Shown here: one piece after another, positions 16,920 through 26,182 of the stretch
Position numbering within the stretch: position 1 is the stretch's first letter
Layout of the letters: each line of letters opens with the position of its first letter
From: Paenibacillus lautus NBRC 15380
GTDB taxonomy: Bacteria > Bacillota > Bacilli > Paenibacillales > Paenibacillaceae
Length of the DNA stretch: 64,000 nucleotides
Direction of reading: 5' to 3'
NCBI RefSeq assembly: GCF_004000945.1
Contig: NZ_BIMF01000007.1
Location: 62,001 to 126,000, forward strand
The notes under the pieces: model-generated
What the model saw: the letters and a program-made list of their open reading frames with translations, nothing else
What the model was told of the DNA's origin: nothing
The model's database searches: none
Program-made: the position numbers and the translations under genes

Positions 16920-18306
16920 GAGCTTAAATATAAAAATTTTATTGATCTTTCTTGGTGCAATTGCGGTTGGCCTCGGAAGCTCCATTCCGATAACCGTTTT
17001 ATTGTTTAAAGACCAACTCACGAAGTCCATCCAAAACGAATATGCGATGCGAAGCTCGTTGATTGCAGACGTTTTGTCACGACAGACGCCAGCCGAACGC
17101 AGCCTCTATCTGAAACAGTTATCCGAAAAGCAGAAGGTATCCCTAACGATATACGATCGGAACGGTTTGCTCTACGCTTATGGTCAAACAAACAAGTCAA
17201 ACCTTACGGATGAGGATATACGCCGAGTTCAGGAAGGTACCGAAGTTGTGAAGCGTACATCCTTCCTGCCCACACCGACGAGCCTGCACATGGGATTCCC
17301 TATACAAACAGCGGAAGGGCAGTGGGCACTTGTCATCCATCCGGAAAGCTCGAATATAATTCAAATTTGCATGATGATGGGCACCTTGATTTTGATTGCG
17401 CTCGTGATCGGCAACTTCAAGTTCATCCTCTTGACAAGCGTTGTGGTGAAGCCATTAAAAGCATTAACGACCGCAACCAAAAAGATTGCCGGAGGAGACT
17501 ATAACATCGATCTTCGGACGAAGAGCAGTGATGAATTGGGCGTTTTGTCGGACCATTTTCAGCAAATGGCTCACGAAATTAGTCAGGTCGAAAGAATGCG
17601 TCAGGAGTTCGTGTCCAACGTATCCCATGAAATTCAAACACCGTTGGCCTCCATATCGGGTTTTATCTCCATTTTGCAAAAGGGCGATCTCGATGAAGCC
17701 GAGCAACTGCGCTGTCTGAACATAATCAGGCAGGAAAGCATGCGGCTGTCCCGTCTCAGCGAGAACATGCTCCGACTGGCCACGGTGGATTCGAACCATC
17801 ATCCCTTCCATCCGTCGATCATTAGGCTTGACAGGCAGCTGCGCAGTATTGTCGTAGGAGCAGAGCCGCAATGGGCTGCCAAACGGTTAAACATTCACCT
17901 CAAGCTTCCAAATACAGAAATTCATGCAGACGAAGACCTGTTGAGCCAAGTATGGTTAAACATTTTCAGCAACAGCATCAAATTCACGCCGGAGGGAGGA
18001 GACATCTCAATCGAGCTTCGGTCCGCAGATGGCGTAGTACGGATCGTCATTCGGGATTCGGGAATCGGGATTGCCGAAGAAGACCGCAAACGTATCTTCG
18101 AACGCTTTTTTATGGCAGATAAATCGCACAACCGCGAAGCGGGGGGAAGCGGACTTGGACTCGCGATCGTTAAGCGCGTTGTTCAATTGCACGGCGGCTC
18201 GGTCGAAGTAGACAGCACCTTGGGAAAAGGAACGGCAGTGACCATCTTTTTGCCAGCTGTGCAACTAGTGAAAGCAATTGAAAAACAAAGCGAGCGAAAA
18301 GGGTGA
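16912..18306 (+). CDS. Membrane sensor histidine kinase (HAMP-HisKA-HATPase)
   Basis: 464 aa: an N-terminal membrane segment (ILLIFLGAIAVGLGSSIPI), an extracytoplasmic loop of about 125 residues, a second membrane segment (MMGTLILIALVIGNFKFIL), HAMP, the HisKA H box with His239 (VSHEIQTPL), and HATPase_c with N box (WLNIFSNSIKFTPEGG) and G boxes (RDSGIGIAEED, GGSGLGLAIVKRV). Partner of the response regulator it overlaps. Signal unknown. Confidence 0.93.
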   Translation: MIKSLNIKILLIFLGAIAVGLGSSIPITVLLFKDQLTKSIQNEYAMRSSLIADVLSRQTPAERSLYLKQLSEKQKVSLTIYDRNGLLYAYGQTNKSNLTDEDIRRVQEGTEVVKRTSFLPTPTSLHMGFPIQTAEGQWALVIHPESSNIIQICMMMGTLILIALVIGNFKFILLTSVVVKPLKALTTATKKIAGGDYNIDLRTKSSDELGVLSDHFQQMAHEISQVERMRQEFVSNVSHEIQTPLASISGFISILQKGDLDEAEQLRCLNIIRQESMRLSRLSENMLRLATVDSNHHPFHPSIIRLDRQLRSIVVGAEPQWAAKRLNIHLKLPNTEIHADEDLLSQVWLNIFSNSIKFTPEGGDISIELRSADGVVRIVIRDSGIGIAEEDRKRIFERFFMADKSHNREAGGSGLGLAIVKRVVQLHGGSVEVDSTLGKGTAVTIFLPAVQLVKAIEKQSERKG

Positions 18307-18327
18307 ACGATATGTTCACTCTTTTTT
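18296..18327 (+). terminator. Intrinsic terminator of the two-component operon
   Basis: GGGTGAAC (18301-18308) and GTTCACTC (18314-18321) form a tight stem with a 5-base loop followed by six Ts; the stem includes the kinase stop codon. Confidence 0.75.
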
Positions 18328-18517
18328 ACATTTATTCCCTTATTGTTCATGTTTCGTTCATATTGGATGCGTAATATCGGTTTCGATAACAATCCTGAAC
18401 CAGGAGCCATCATTTGATATGGGGAGGGAGAGTAATGATACATATAAAAGGGGGGAGCAGACTACAAGAAGTCTAAAATGATTTTGGAATCTAGATTTAA
18501 TATTTTCAAATACCTAG

Positions 18518-18561
18518 TTACCTGGTGAAATCATTAAGCTCTGCCCTTGCTCACTAGGTAA
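18518..18561. promoter_or_regulatory. Inverted repeat just upstream of the esterase start
   Basis: TTACCTGGTGA (18518-18528) and TCACTAGGTAA (18551-18561) are inverted repeats with one mismatch, 22 bp apart, ending a few bases before the AAAGGAG ribosome binding site of the esterase gene. It could be a repressor operator or a 5' leader hairpin. Confidence 0.5.
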
Positions 18562-18580
18562 AGTAAAGGAGTAACCTTCG

Positions 18581-20071
18581 ATGAGAAACGAATCTTGGAT
18601 TGCAGAAACTTCGCTCGGCTCACTTCAAGGCATTCGAAGAAATGGCGTCATTCAGTTTCGTGGTGTTCCTTATGCCGAGGCACCAGTGGGGGAGCTTCGT
18701 TTTTCCCCAGCACACCCTGTTTCTGCTTGGACAGGAATTCGAGATGCAAGCATTCATGGCAATATTGCACCACAACCTCCTTCTCCATTACGTCATGCCA
18801 TCGGAAATCTATCTGAACCGCCGCAGGGAGAAGATTGTTTATCGCTCACGATTTCAACGCCTGCCATTGATAAGGAAAGACGGCCTGTTGTCGTTTGGTT
18901 GCATGGTGGACATTATTTGACCGGCGCTGGGTCGCTAGACTGGTATGATGGAGCAAAACTTTCGAAGGATGGAAACATCGTTACCGTTGGAGTCAATTAC
19001 CGGCTGGGTGTTTTGGGATTTTTGCGTTATCCGGGGGTTAGCGATGGAAATATGGGAATTACGGATATTCTCACGGCATTAAAATGGGTTCAAGAACATA
19101 TTGAGAGTTTTGGTGGTGATCCTGATCAGGTCACGGTCATGGGGCAATCCGCAGGAGCACATGCCATTATGTGCCTATTGGCCATGCCAAACGCTCATGG
19201 TCTATTCCACAGAGCTATACTGCAGAGTGTTCCCGCAAGTCTCGCGCCTTTATCAGAAGCAAAAGCATATGAAAACGGAAACCGGTTGCTGGAAATCTTG
19301 AATGTTGATCAGAGGGATTCACATGAAATAATCACACAATTAAAGGCAATTTCACCTGACCAAATCAACCAAGCAACCGAAAAATTGGCTCAGGAAACTG
19401 CGCGTTTTGCACAGATTATTCTGCCTTTTATGCCGGTTTTCGAATCACTTTCTACGACGGATCGTTTTATTGAGGAAGCTGCAAAAGGTGCTGGTGAAGC
19501 CGGCATTGATCTCATTATTGGTACCAATCGAGAGGAAGCAAATGTTCTTTTAGCGAACGTAAAACCCGCTGATCCAACTATGGTAAACGAGCGCTTTCTT
19601 ACTTTGACCGGGAAAGCAGAAACAATCGAGAAATACCGCTGGCGGCGACCTGGCAGCACGAATATCAATCTGTTATCCGATCTGATAACTGACTATACAT
19701 TTCGGTTCCCCGCTCTAAGGTTAGCGGAAGCAGCGGATCTAGCTGGCTCCCATACTTGGGTCTATCAGTTCGATTGGTCGCCGCCTGAATCTCCTTTTAA
19801 AGCCTGCCATGGTTTAGAATTGCCTTTTGTATTCGGAAATCTCGAAGCATGCAGCAATATACCGGCATTGCAGGGGACTGAACCAAAGGTTGCTGTTGAT
19901 TTATCAACTGCTATTCGCGGCGCTTGGATTGAATTTATTCGAACTGGCAATCCCGGCTTTCCCATCCCATGGCCACCCTATGAGCCGAATCAAAGACAAA
20001 CCATGCGATATGCTTCTGTTATCGGTGCTGTAGGTGACTTAGCTGAAATAAATCGCTTCCTTATACATTAG
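18581..20071 (+). CDS. Type B carboxylesterase (para-nitrobenzyl esterase-like)
   Basis: 496 aa COesterase family hydrolase. Nucleophile Ser190 in GQSAGAH (the common motif is GESAGG), oxyanion-hole block VVWLHGGHY, an acidic residue probably in TNREEANVLL, and His410 in ACHGLELPF. N-terminal family signature: FRGVPYAEAPVGELRF. No signal peptide, so cytoplasmic. It ends 13 bp before the first ABC gene and probably shares its transcript. Substrate unknown. Confidence 0.9.
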   Translation: MRNESWIAETSLGSLQGIRRNGVIQFRGVPYAEAPVGELRFSPAHPVSAWTGIRDASIHGNIAPQPPSPLRHAIGNLSEPPQGEDCLSLTISTPAIDKERRPVVVWLHGGHYLTGAGSLDWYDGAKLSKDGNIVTVGVNYRLGVLGFLRYPGVSDGNMGITDILTALKWVQEHIESFGGDPDQVTVMGQSAGAHAIMCLLAMPNAHGLFHRAILQSVPASLAPLSEAKAYENGNRLLEILNVDQRDSHEIITQLKAISPDQINQATEKLAQETARFAQIILPFMPVFESLSTTDRFIEEAAKGAGEAGIDLIIGTNREEANVLLANVKPADPTMVNERFLTLTGKAETIEKYRWRRPGSTNINLLSDLITDYTFRFPALRLAEAADLAGSHTWVYQFDWSPPESPFKACHGLELPFVFGNLEACSNIPALQGTEPKVAVDLSTAIRGAWIEFIRTGNPGFPIPWPPYEPNQRQTMRYASVIGAVGDLAEINRFLIH

Positions 20072-20084
20072 AGAGGTGTCAGTC

Positions 20085-21932
20085 ATGGGGGAGAGTATGA
20101 AAAATAAAACAGGAATTACCAGATTACTGGAAATCGCTGGAGAGAAGCGCGGACTGATGATTGTCTCCGGGCTGTTATCTTCGCTTAGCGCCGTTTGCAT
20201 GCTGGTGCCTTACGCTTCTGTCTATTTCATTTTGAAAGAGTTGTTGGAACATGCAGCGTCGCCGGATTTGGTAGACGGAGCGAAAATGATGCGCTTGGGC
20301 GTTATCGCATTAATCGGCCTGGCGGTCGGCTTGGTCACGATGTATGCGGGAGGAATGGTTTCTCATATCGCCGCTTTTCGTATTCTTTACGGTCTCAGGG
20401 TCAAGCTTTCCGGCCATATCGGCAAGCTTCCTCTTGGCTGGCTGAACGATAAGTCGACGGGAGCCGTCAAGAAAACGCTGGAACAAAACGTGGAGAAAGT
20501 GGAAATGTTCATTGCTCATCATTTACCCGATCTCGTTCATGTTACTGTGACCACGGTCCTGATGATCGCTGTGATGTTTACGTTGAATGTTTGGTTGGCG
20601 CTTGCGTGCTTCGTGCCGATTGTCCTCGCTTTTGCGGTTCAGATCGCGCTGATCAGCGGACCGAAGACGAAAGAAAACCTCAAGCTTTGCCATGATTCGC
20701 TGGAACAGATGAATGCTTCCGCCGTCCAGTATGTGCAGGGGATGCCGGCCGTCAAGGTGTTCGGGCAAACCGTGCATTCATTTCGCCAGTTTTATCAGGA
20801 CATGATTAACTACCGAGACTATGGTGTGAAATTAACGGATCAGTTTCAACACGGATCTTTGATTTTTAAGGTGATTCTCGGCTCGCTTGCCGCATTTGTT
20901 CTGCCTGTCGGCGTGTTATTGTTGAGCCGTGATCCGGGGAGCGTTGCCTTCGCCTCCGTTCTGCTGTTTTTCCTAGTCATGGCTCCGGGTATATCTGCCC
21001 CGATGTTCAAAATCATGTTCCTCGCCGAAACGCTCAGGGATATTAACGAAGGCGTTCAGCGCGTCGACCGCATATTGGCGGAAGGGCAAGTGCGGGAGCC
21101 TGAGCGTCCGAGGCGCCCGTCTTCATACGATATTTCATTCGATCATGTCTATTTTTCGTATGGAACGGATCCTTCAGATCGCGATGCGCTTACGGACATT
21201 TCCTTTACCGCCCGCCAAGGGGAAGTGACGGCGTTCGTCGGTCCGTCGGGAGCGGGCAAATCGACCATTGCCAATCTGGTGCCTCGTTTCTGGAACGTGA
21301 ACACGGGAGCGATCCGCATCGGCGATGTGGATATCCGCGAAATCGCGACCCCTGACCTTATGAATACCGTCGCATTCGTGTTTCAGGAATCGTTTTTGTT
21401 TTACGATACCGTGTACAACAATATTGTGGTCGGACGGCCGGATGCGTCGCCGGAAGAAGTGTACGCCGCGGCGAAGGCAGCGCAGTGTCATGCGTTCATC
21501 GACGAGACCCTTCCGTTTGGGTATGACACGTTGATAGGAGAAGGAGGCGTCTATTTGTCCGGCGGGGAAGAGCAGCGAATCTCTGTGGCCAGAGCGATAC
21601 TGAAAAACGCTCCCATCCTCGTGCTCGATGAAGCGACGGCGTTTGCCGATCCGGAGAATGAGTATGAGATGCAGCTGGCGTTGAAAGCATTGATGAAAAA
21701 CAAGACGGTCATCGTCATCGCTCATCGCCTGTCCACCATTCGGGATGCAGAGCAAATTCTCGTGATGGAAAGCGGGAGAATCGTCGAGCGGGGAAGGCAT
21801 GAAGCCCTCATCTCGGCTAACGGCTTGTACGGGCGCATGTGGCGTTCCTATCGTCATGCGACACAATGGCATTTGGGCAAAGGGGGGGCGGAAAATGATC
21901 ATGAGCATGCTGCGCAACATTACGGCGGATAA
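20085..21932 (+). CDS. ABC transporter, permease-ATPase fusion, YbtP/IrtA-like half 1
   Basis: About 615 aa from the ATG at 20085 (AGAGGTG upstream; GTG at 20076 and ATG at 20097 are alternatives). N-terminal six-helix exporter-type membrane domain (about 20-310), then the nucleotide-binding domain: Walker A GPSGAGKST, signature LSGGEEQRIS and Walker B ILVLDEATAFADPENE. The TAFADPENE form, in place of TASLD or TSALD, is typical of the YbtPQ/IrtAB group, whose known members import ferric siderophores despite the exporter fold. It probably forms a heterodimer with the next gene, which overlaps it by 38 bp. Confidence 0.87.
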   Translation: MGESMKNKTGITRLLEIAGEKRGLMIVSGLLSSLSAVCMLVPYASVYFILKELLEHAASPDLVDGAKMMRLGVIALIGLAVGLVTMYAGGMVSHIAAFRILYGLRVKLSGHIGKLPLGWLNDKSTGAVKKTLEQNVEKVEMFIAHHLPDLVHVTVTTVLMIAVMFTLNVWLALACFVPIVLAFAVQIALISGPKTKENLKLCHDSLEQMNASAVQYVQGMPAVKVFGQTVHSFRQFYQDMINYRDYGVKLTDQFQHGSLIFKVILGSLAAFVLPVGVLLLSRDPGSVAFASVLLFFLVMAPGISAPMFKIMFLAETLRDINEGVQRVDRILAEGQVREPERPRRPSSYDISFDHVYFSYGTDPSDRDALTDISFTARQGEVTAFVGPSGAGKSTIANLVPRFWNVNTGAIRIGDVDIREIATPDLMNTVAFVFQESFLFYDTVYNNIVVGRPDASPEEVYAAAKAAQCHAFIDETLPFGYDTLIGEGGVYLSGGEEQRISVARAILKNAPILVLDEATAFADPENEYEMQLALKALMKNKTVIVIAHRLSTIRDAEQILVMESGRIVERGRHEALISANGLYGRMWRSYRHATQWHLGKGGAENDHEHAAQHYGG

Positions 21933-23637
21933 TCCGCGATCGCTCGTCAAACCTGTTTTTTACACGACCGTGGCCAATCTGGCTGGCGTAATCCCTTTTG
22001 CGCTGTTGGTGGAAGCGGCGAGAGTGATCTTTAATCCGTTTATTTATCCCGATATGCCGCTCGATACGGCACGGCTCTGGTGGGTGTGCGGCGCTCTGGC
22101 GGTTTCGCTCGTTCTCTTGTTCGCATGCGAAATTCCCGCCTATCGTGCCCAATACCGCGATGCATATAGCGCGGCGGCGGATGGACGATCGCGGCTGGCC
22201 GAGCATTTGCGCAAGTTGTCGCTAGGGTACCTGAACAAGCGAGATCCGGGCGATTTGGCCAATAGGATGGTAGGCGATTTTGCGATGCTGGAACACGGCA
22301 TCTCTCATTTAGTTCCGCAGATGATGGGGGCTGCCGTCATGCCGGTTGTCGCCTTGGTTGGCCTGTCTTTCCTAGACTGGCGTCTAGCGCTTTCCCTGTT
22401 CGCGGCGCTGCCGGTAGCCATCCTGCTGGTGCTCTTGACAACGGGCATCCAGCGCAAACTCGGCTCGGAGCATATACGGGCCAAGATGGATGCCTCCAGC
22501 CGGCTGCAAGAATATTTGAACGGGATCCGGGTGATCAAAGCTTATAACTTGACCGGAGAACGTTTTGTTCGGCTTGAACAGTCATTCAAGGAATTGATGC
22601 GGCAGAGCATCCGTCTCGAAGGGACGATAGGGCCGATTGTGCTGAGTGCGATTGCCTGTGTTCGTGGCGGTCTTACCCTGATGGTCATGGCTGGCGTCCA
22701 TCTGCTGATAGGCGGTAGCCTGGATGTTATCACATTCGTAGTGTTCCTGATCATCGGAACCCGAATTTTCGATCCGCTGACGACAGCGCTCGCCGGTTAT
22801 GCGGAGTTTCGCTATTTCGAGCAGGCTGGCGAACGCGTCGTGCAGCTTTTGCGGGAACCGGTCATGCAAGGAGAGCGGCAGCCCCCTGCAGATCATGATG
22901 TCGAATTGAAACAGGTTACGTTTGGCTATCTGGATCAACCGGTCCTGAGAGACGTGAGCGTAAGCATGCCTGCAGGTTCCTTCACCGCATTGGTCGGCCC
23001 TTCGGGCAGCGGCAAAAGTACCATTCTTCGGCTTATTGCCAGGTTTTACGACCCGGAAAAGGGGAGCGTGAGGATGGGAGGGGAGGATATTCGTGCCATG
23101 GACCCGGAAGCGTTGCTCAGCAAAGTATCTATGGTGTTTCAGGATGTGTATCTCTTTCAGGATACGATTGAAAGCAATATCCGGTTCGGACGAAGCGACG
23201 CAACGCGCGAGGAAATTGAGGAAGCGGCGCGCCTTGCTTGTTGTCACGATTTTATCCTGAAGTTGCCAAACGGTTACGACACGATGGTAGGCGAAGGCGG
23301 AAGCACACTGTCGGGTGGTGAAAAACAGCGGATTTCCATCGCCAGGGCGATACTGAAAAATGCGCCGATCATTCTACTCGATGAAGCAACGGCTTCTCTC
23401 GATCCTGAGAACGAAGCGGAGATTCAAGTAGCGATCGATCGGCTTGTTCGAGGCCGAACCGTCATCGTTGTCGCTCACCGGCTCAAGACCGTGCAGCGTG
23501 CTGACCGGATTGTTGTACTGGATCATGGGCGGATCGTGGAGCAAGGCTGCCATGACGAATTGCTCTCGTTTAATGGCCTGTATGCCCGGCTGTGGAGACG
23601 GCAGCATGATGCAGGCGAATGGCGGATTACTCTGTGA
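21895..23637 (+). CDS. ABC transporter, permease-ATPase fusion, YbtQ/IrtB-like half 2
   Basis: 580 aa from the ATG at 21895, which follows a G-rich run (AGGGGGGG); the upstream in-frame extension from 21799 lies wholly inside the previous gene. Six-helix membrane domain, then Walker A GPSGSGKST, signature LSGGEKQRIS and Walker B ILLDEATASLDPENE. Both halves keep consensus catalytic residues, so the heterodimer should have two working ATP sites. Cargo not determined. Confidence 0.88.
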   Translation: MIMSMLRNITADNPRSLVKPVFYTTVANLAGVIPFALLVEAARVIFNPFIYPDMPLDTARLWWVCGALAVSLVLLFACEIPAYRAQYRDAYSAAADGRSRLAEHLRKLSLGYLNKRDPGDLANRMVGDFAMLEHGISHLVPQMMGAAVMPVVALVGLSFLDWRLALSLFAALPVAILLVLLTTGIQRKLGSEHIRAKMDASSRLQEYLNGIRVIKAYNLTGERFVRLEQSFKELMRQSIRLEGTIGPIVLSAIACVRGGLTLMVMAGVHLLIGGSLDVITFVVFLIIGTRIFDPLTTALAGYAEFRYFEQAGERVVQLLREPVMQGERQPPADHDVELKQVTFGYLDQPVLRDVSVSMPAGSFTALVGPSGSGKSTILRLIARFYDPEKGSVRMGGEDIRAMDPEALLSKVSMVFQDVYLFQDTIESNIRFGRSDATREEIEEAARLACCHDFILKLPNGYDTMVGEGGSTLSGGEKQRISIARAILKNAPIILLDEATASLDPENEAEIQVAIDRLVRGRTVIVVAHRLKTVQRADRIVVLDHGRIVEQGCHDELLSFNGLYARLWRRQHDAGEWRITL

Positions 23638-23725
23638 ATGCTAGGGCAGCAACGACTAAAAAATTCCTGTTTTGTAATAAATAAAAAATATGATAAGTAC
23701 AGGAGAATGAAGGAGACCTCGCAAT

Positions 23726-23800
23726 TGTCAGATGACAAGAACATATAGACATTGATAGCCGCATAAATTGCGGCTTTTTGTTATGGGGAGGAATTGTAGG
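23726..23800 (+). repeat. Dispersed hairpin repeat family A, copy 1 (also a terminator)
   Basis: AAGAACATATAGACATTGAT is followed by the stem AGCCGCA...TGCGGCT and a T tract. The arrangement recurs at about 27085, 49840, 57725 and 59200. It lies after the ABC operon and would work as its intrinsic terminator. Confidence 0.6.
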
Positions 23801-23819
23801 CGATCTATACTATTGGGAA

Positions 23820-24760
23820 GTGGAAAATCCGAGCGCGAAGCCCACATCCTTACGGACCGTTTGAGCCATGTCCGCATAATCCCATCCTGTCGCATCGAAG
23901 CCGGAGAAGCAGCATACACGCGACAGGACACGCAGATCTGGTGCAGGCCCAGGATGGCACTTGGTGGGCCGTTTTCTTAGGGATCAGGCCGGTTTCTTAT
24001 CCTATGCGTCATCATCTCGGCAGAGAGACATTTCTGGCTCCCGTCACGTGGACGGCTGACGGTTGGCCGAGCATCGGCATCGAGGGACGCGTGGAGTAGG
24101 AGATGGACCCCGCAGCTGCCCGAACTCCGGTGGCCTGCAAAGCCAATCAGAGATGATTTCGATGAGGGCAGCCTTGGTTTGGACTGGGTCTTTTTGCGCA
24201 ATCCGTTGCAGGAAAGCTGGTCAGGTCACTGCATGAGCGTCTGGGATATCTTGTGCTTCGGGGCCATCCATCCTCTCTACATGATGCAGGCTCCCCCGCT
24301 TTTGTCGGACGTCGTTTATGCCATTTTTCCTGCAATATATCCACTGCCCTGGGCTATGAGCCTGTACACGAGGGAGAAGAAGCGGATTAACCGTATTTAT
24401 GAATGAAAAGAATCATTATGATCTGGCTGTAAGGCTGGTCAACGGTCAAAAATCCGTCGTATTCAGACGTACCGTGGGGTCGCTTAGCACAGAGCAAACC
24501 CTTCAATGTTCTGAGGGACCCGTCGTATTAAGGATCGAAGCTAGGCCCGAGCATTTCCGATTCTCCATCGAACAAAAATCATCGGAGGTCATCTTTATGG
24601 GATCGGGCGAAACCCATCTGCTTTCGACGGAAATTGCCGGCGGGTTTACAGGCGTAATGTTGGCTTTGTATGCATTCGGTGACAACGAAACAACCCCTGC
24701 GCTGTTTGACTGGTTTGATTATGAAGTCATCGATCGTTCGTCAAGCGGGGGATGGAGTGA
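23820..24760 (+). pseudogene. Decayed GH43 glycosidase (beta-xylosidase/arabinofuranosidase type)
   Basis: Three frames must be joined to read a GH43 protein. Part 1 (about 23820-24099) has GPFEPCPHNPIL, ATGHADLVQAQDGTWW and ETFLAPVTWTADGWPSIG, then a TAG. Part 2 (24150-24400) has LHERLGYLVLRG, SPAFVGR and the start of the C-terminal beta-sandwich. Part 3 (24399-24720) is an open frame with MNEKNHYDLAVR and LLSTEIAGGFTGVMLALYA, ending in LFDWFDYEVI. The N-terminal half of the catalytic domain, including the first catalytic Asp, is missing. The gene is dead: 5' truncated with at least two frameshifts or stops. It suggests past xylan/arabinan use. Confidence 0.8.
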
Positions 24761-25011
24761 TCTGAAGCTTAACAAACTATTCGAGTGTAGACGTAACTTA
24801 TCATGGGGTGCTCACGTCTATCTAAATAAAGGGGGGATCAAAAGAGATATCGTTTGGTTCCTGATGTTGATCGTACTATCTCTGGCAGGACACAAGCTTT
24901 CACTTTATGCGTTTCGAAACCCTTACTTGGGTAATAACTCATATTGATCATATTCATGTAATGAAACTCATGAAGCGTGTATGAACTCAATACAGAAAGG
25001 CGTGATCCGAC

Positions 25012-25647
25012 GTGAATCCAAGGCATTTTGCATTCTTAAAAATAACGATCTTCGCCGTGGTTCTATCGCTTACGGCATGCTCAGGAGCAGCTGAGCCTCC
25101 CGCCAGTCCTGAAATATCAACACCGGCCAATGAAGAGGTCACGGCTCCTGAAACCGAGAACGAGCAAGCTTCTGAAGGGACGCGTCCCCAGAACGAAACC
25201 TTTGATTTGATGACTGGTGAGGGTAACCAGTCACATACAGCCACCTTGCATCAGAACGAAGGTTTTTCCTTGTACGTATTCGAAAAGTTCGCTTTCGATG
25301 CTGCCAAAGGACGTCTGTTTCTAAGCAGCAATCCAGAATACTATGTTGATATTGAGGCACTGCCTGCAAATTATGACCTAACGCAGCTTAAAAGTGCAGG
25401 AAAAAAGGAATTGGAAGAGTTCGGCAAAGTATCCGATTTTAGTGGAGAGCTCGTCGAGCATCCGCTGGGTTCCGCCGAACTCTACCTTCAGACCTCGAGT
25501 GATGAAGGGATTAACGATTATATCGTGTGGCAGTCTGAAACAGGCGACGCTTTCCTGTTCCGTCTTCACAATCCAAAAGGCGAGGAAGCTTCGGATTTTG
25601 CCGGACCGGTCCTTGTTTCGTTATCGACGGTTCAAAGCAATTCATAA
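25012..25647 (+). CDS. Putative lipoprotein of unknown function
   Basis: 211 aa with GTG start. Lipoprotein signal with lipobox LTAC near residues 22-25, then a Pro/Glu/Thr-rich linker (PPASPEISTPANEE) and a soluble domain of about 140 residues beginning near HTATLHQNEGFSLYVFEKF. I recognise no characterised family; the fold may resemble small Bacillales lipoproteins with repeated beta strands. It stands alone; a stem-loop terminator lies 300 bp downstream. Confidence 0.75.
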   Translation: MNPRHFAFLKITIFAVVLSLTACSGAAEPPASPEISTPANEEVTAPETENEQASEGTRPQNETFDLMTGEGNQSHTATLHQNEGFSLYVFEKFAFDAAKGRLFLSSNPEYYVDIEALPANYDLTQLKSAGKKELEEFGKVSDFSGELVEHPLGSAELYLQTSSDEGINDYIVWQSETGDAFLFRLHNPKGEEASDFAGPVLVSLSTVQSNS

Positions 25648-25945
25648 AGAACGAGGTTTTCTCCATGTCTGTCAATTCTAGTGAACACGGAAGGATTTAT
25701 GGAGGCAGTCAATTTATTCAATCTTTAGTAAGAATAATTGGGTCTATCATTAGAGGTCAAATCTATGTACACTTGGAGGAAATGCCAAGAAAGCATGTGA
25801 CAAGAGAGTCTCATGGCTTCCTGACTCGCGATGGGATTACACCATCAGAATTCGGGCGGATTGCAGAAGTACCCTTCAGTCACATTCTAATCTGTGGTGA
25901 TGAGATCTGTGCCAGGATGTGACAGTGATTTTTCAAAATTAAAGT

Positions 25946-25978
25946 CCCATCAAGCTCTTAATGATGGGATTTTTATTT
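25946..25978 (+). terminator. Intrinsic terminator
   Basis: CCCATCA (25946-25952) pairs with TGATGGG (25962-25968), followed by ATTTTTATTT. It lies in the 535 bp gap 25648-26182, which otherwise holds only a doubtful 85-codon open frame. Confidence 0.7.
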
Positions 25979-26182
25979 ATGATTTAAGGGGTTTCAGGCT
26001 TTCAATGAAAAAGACGGTTTTCCTTAAACTGCTCAGCACAATAATCTTTTTTAATAAATACTCTATATCCCTTTTCTAAGAGACAATGCCCCTCCCCGCA
26101 AGGATTTCTGGTATATCAAGCGAATTCTTGCCTGAATGTTATATGATCGAAGTTGGTTCTAAAAAATCGAGGGAGGTAAAGC

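Noticed and set aside
25665..25922. 85-codon plus-strand open frame after the lipoprotein gene
   Set aside because: Only a weak GAGG site, no domain, unusual composition; kept as non-coding in the absence of homologues.
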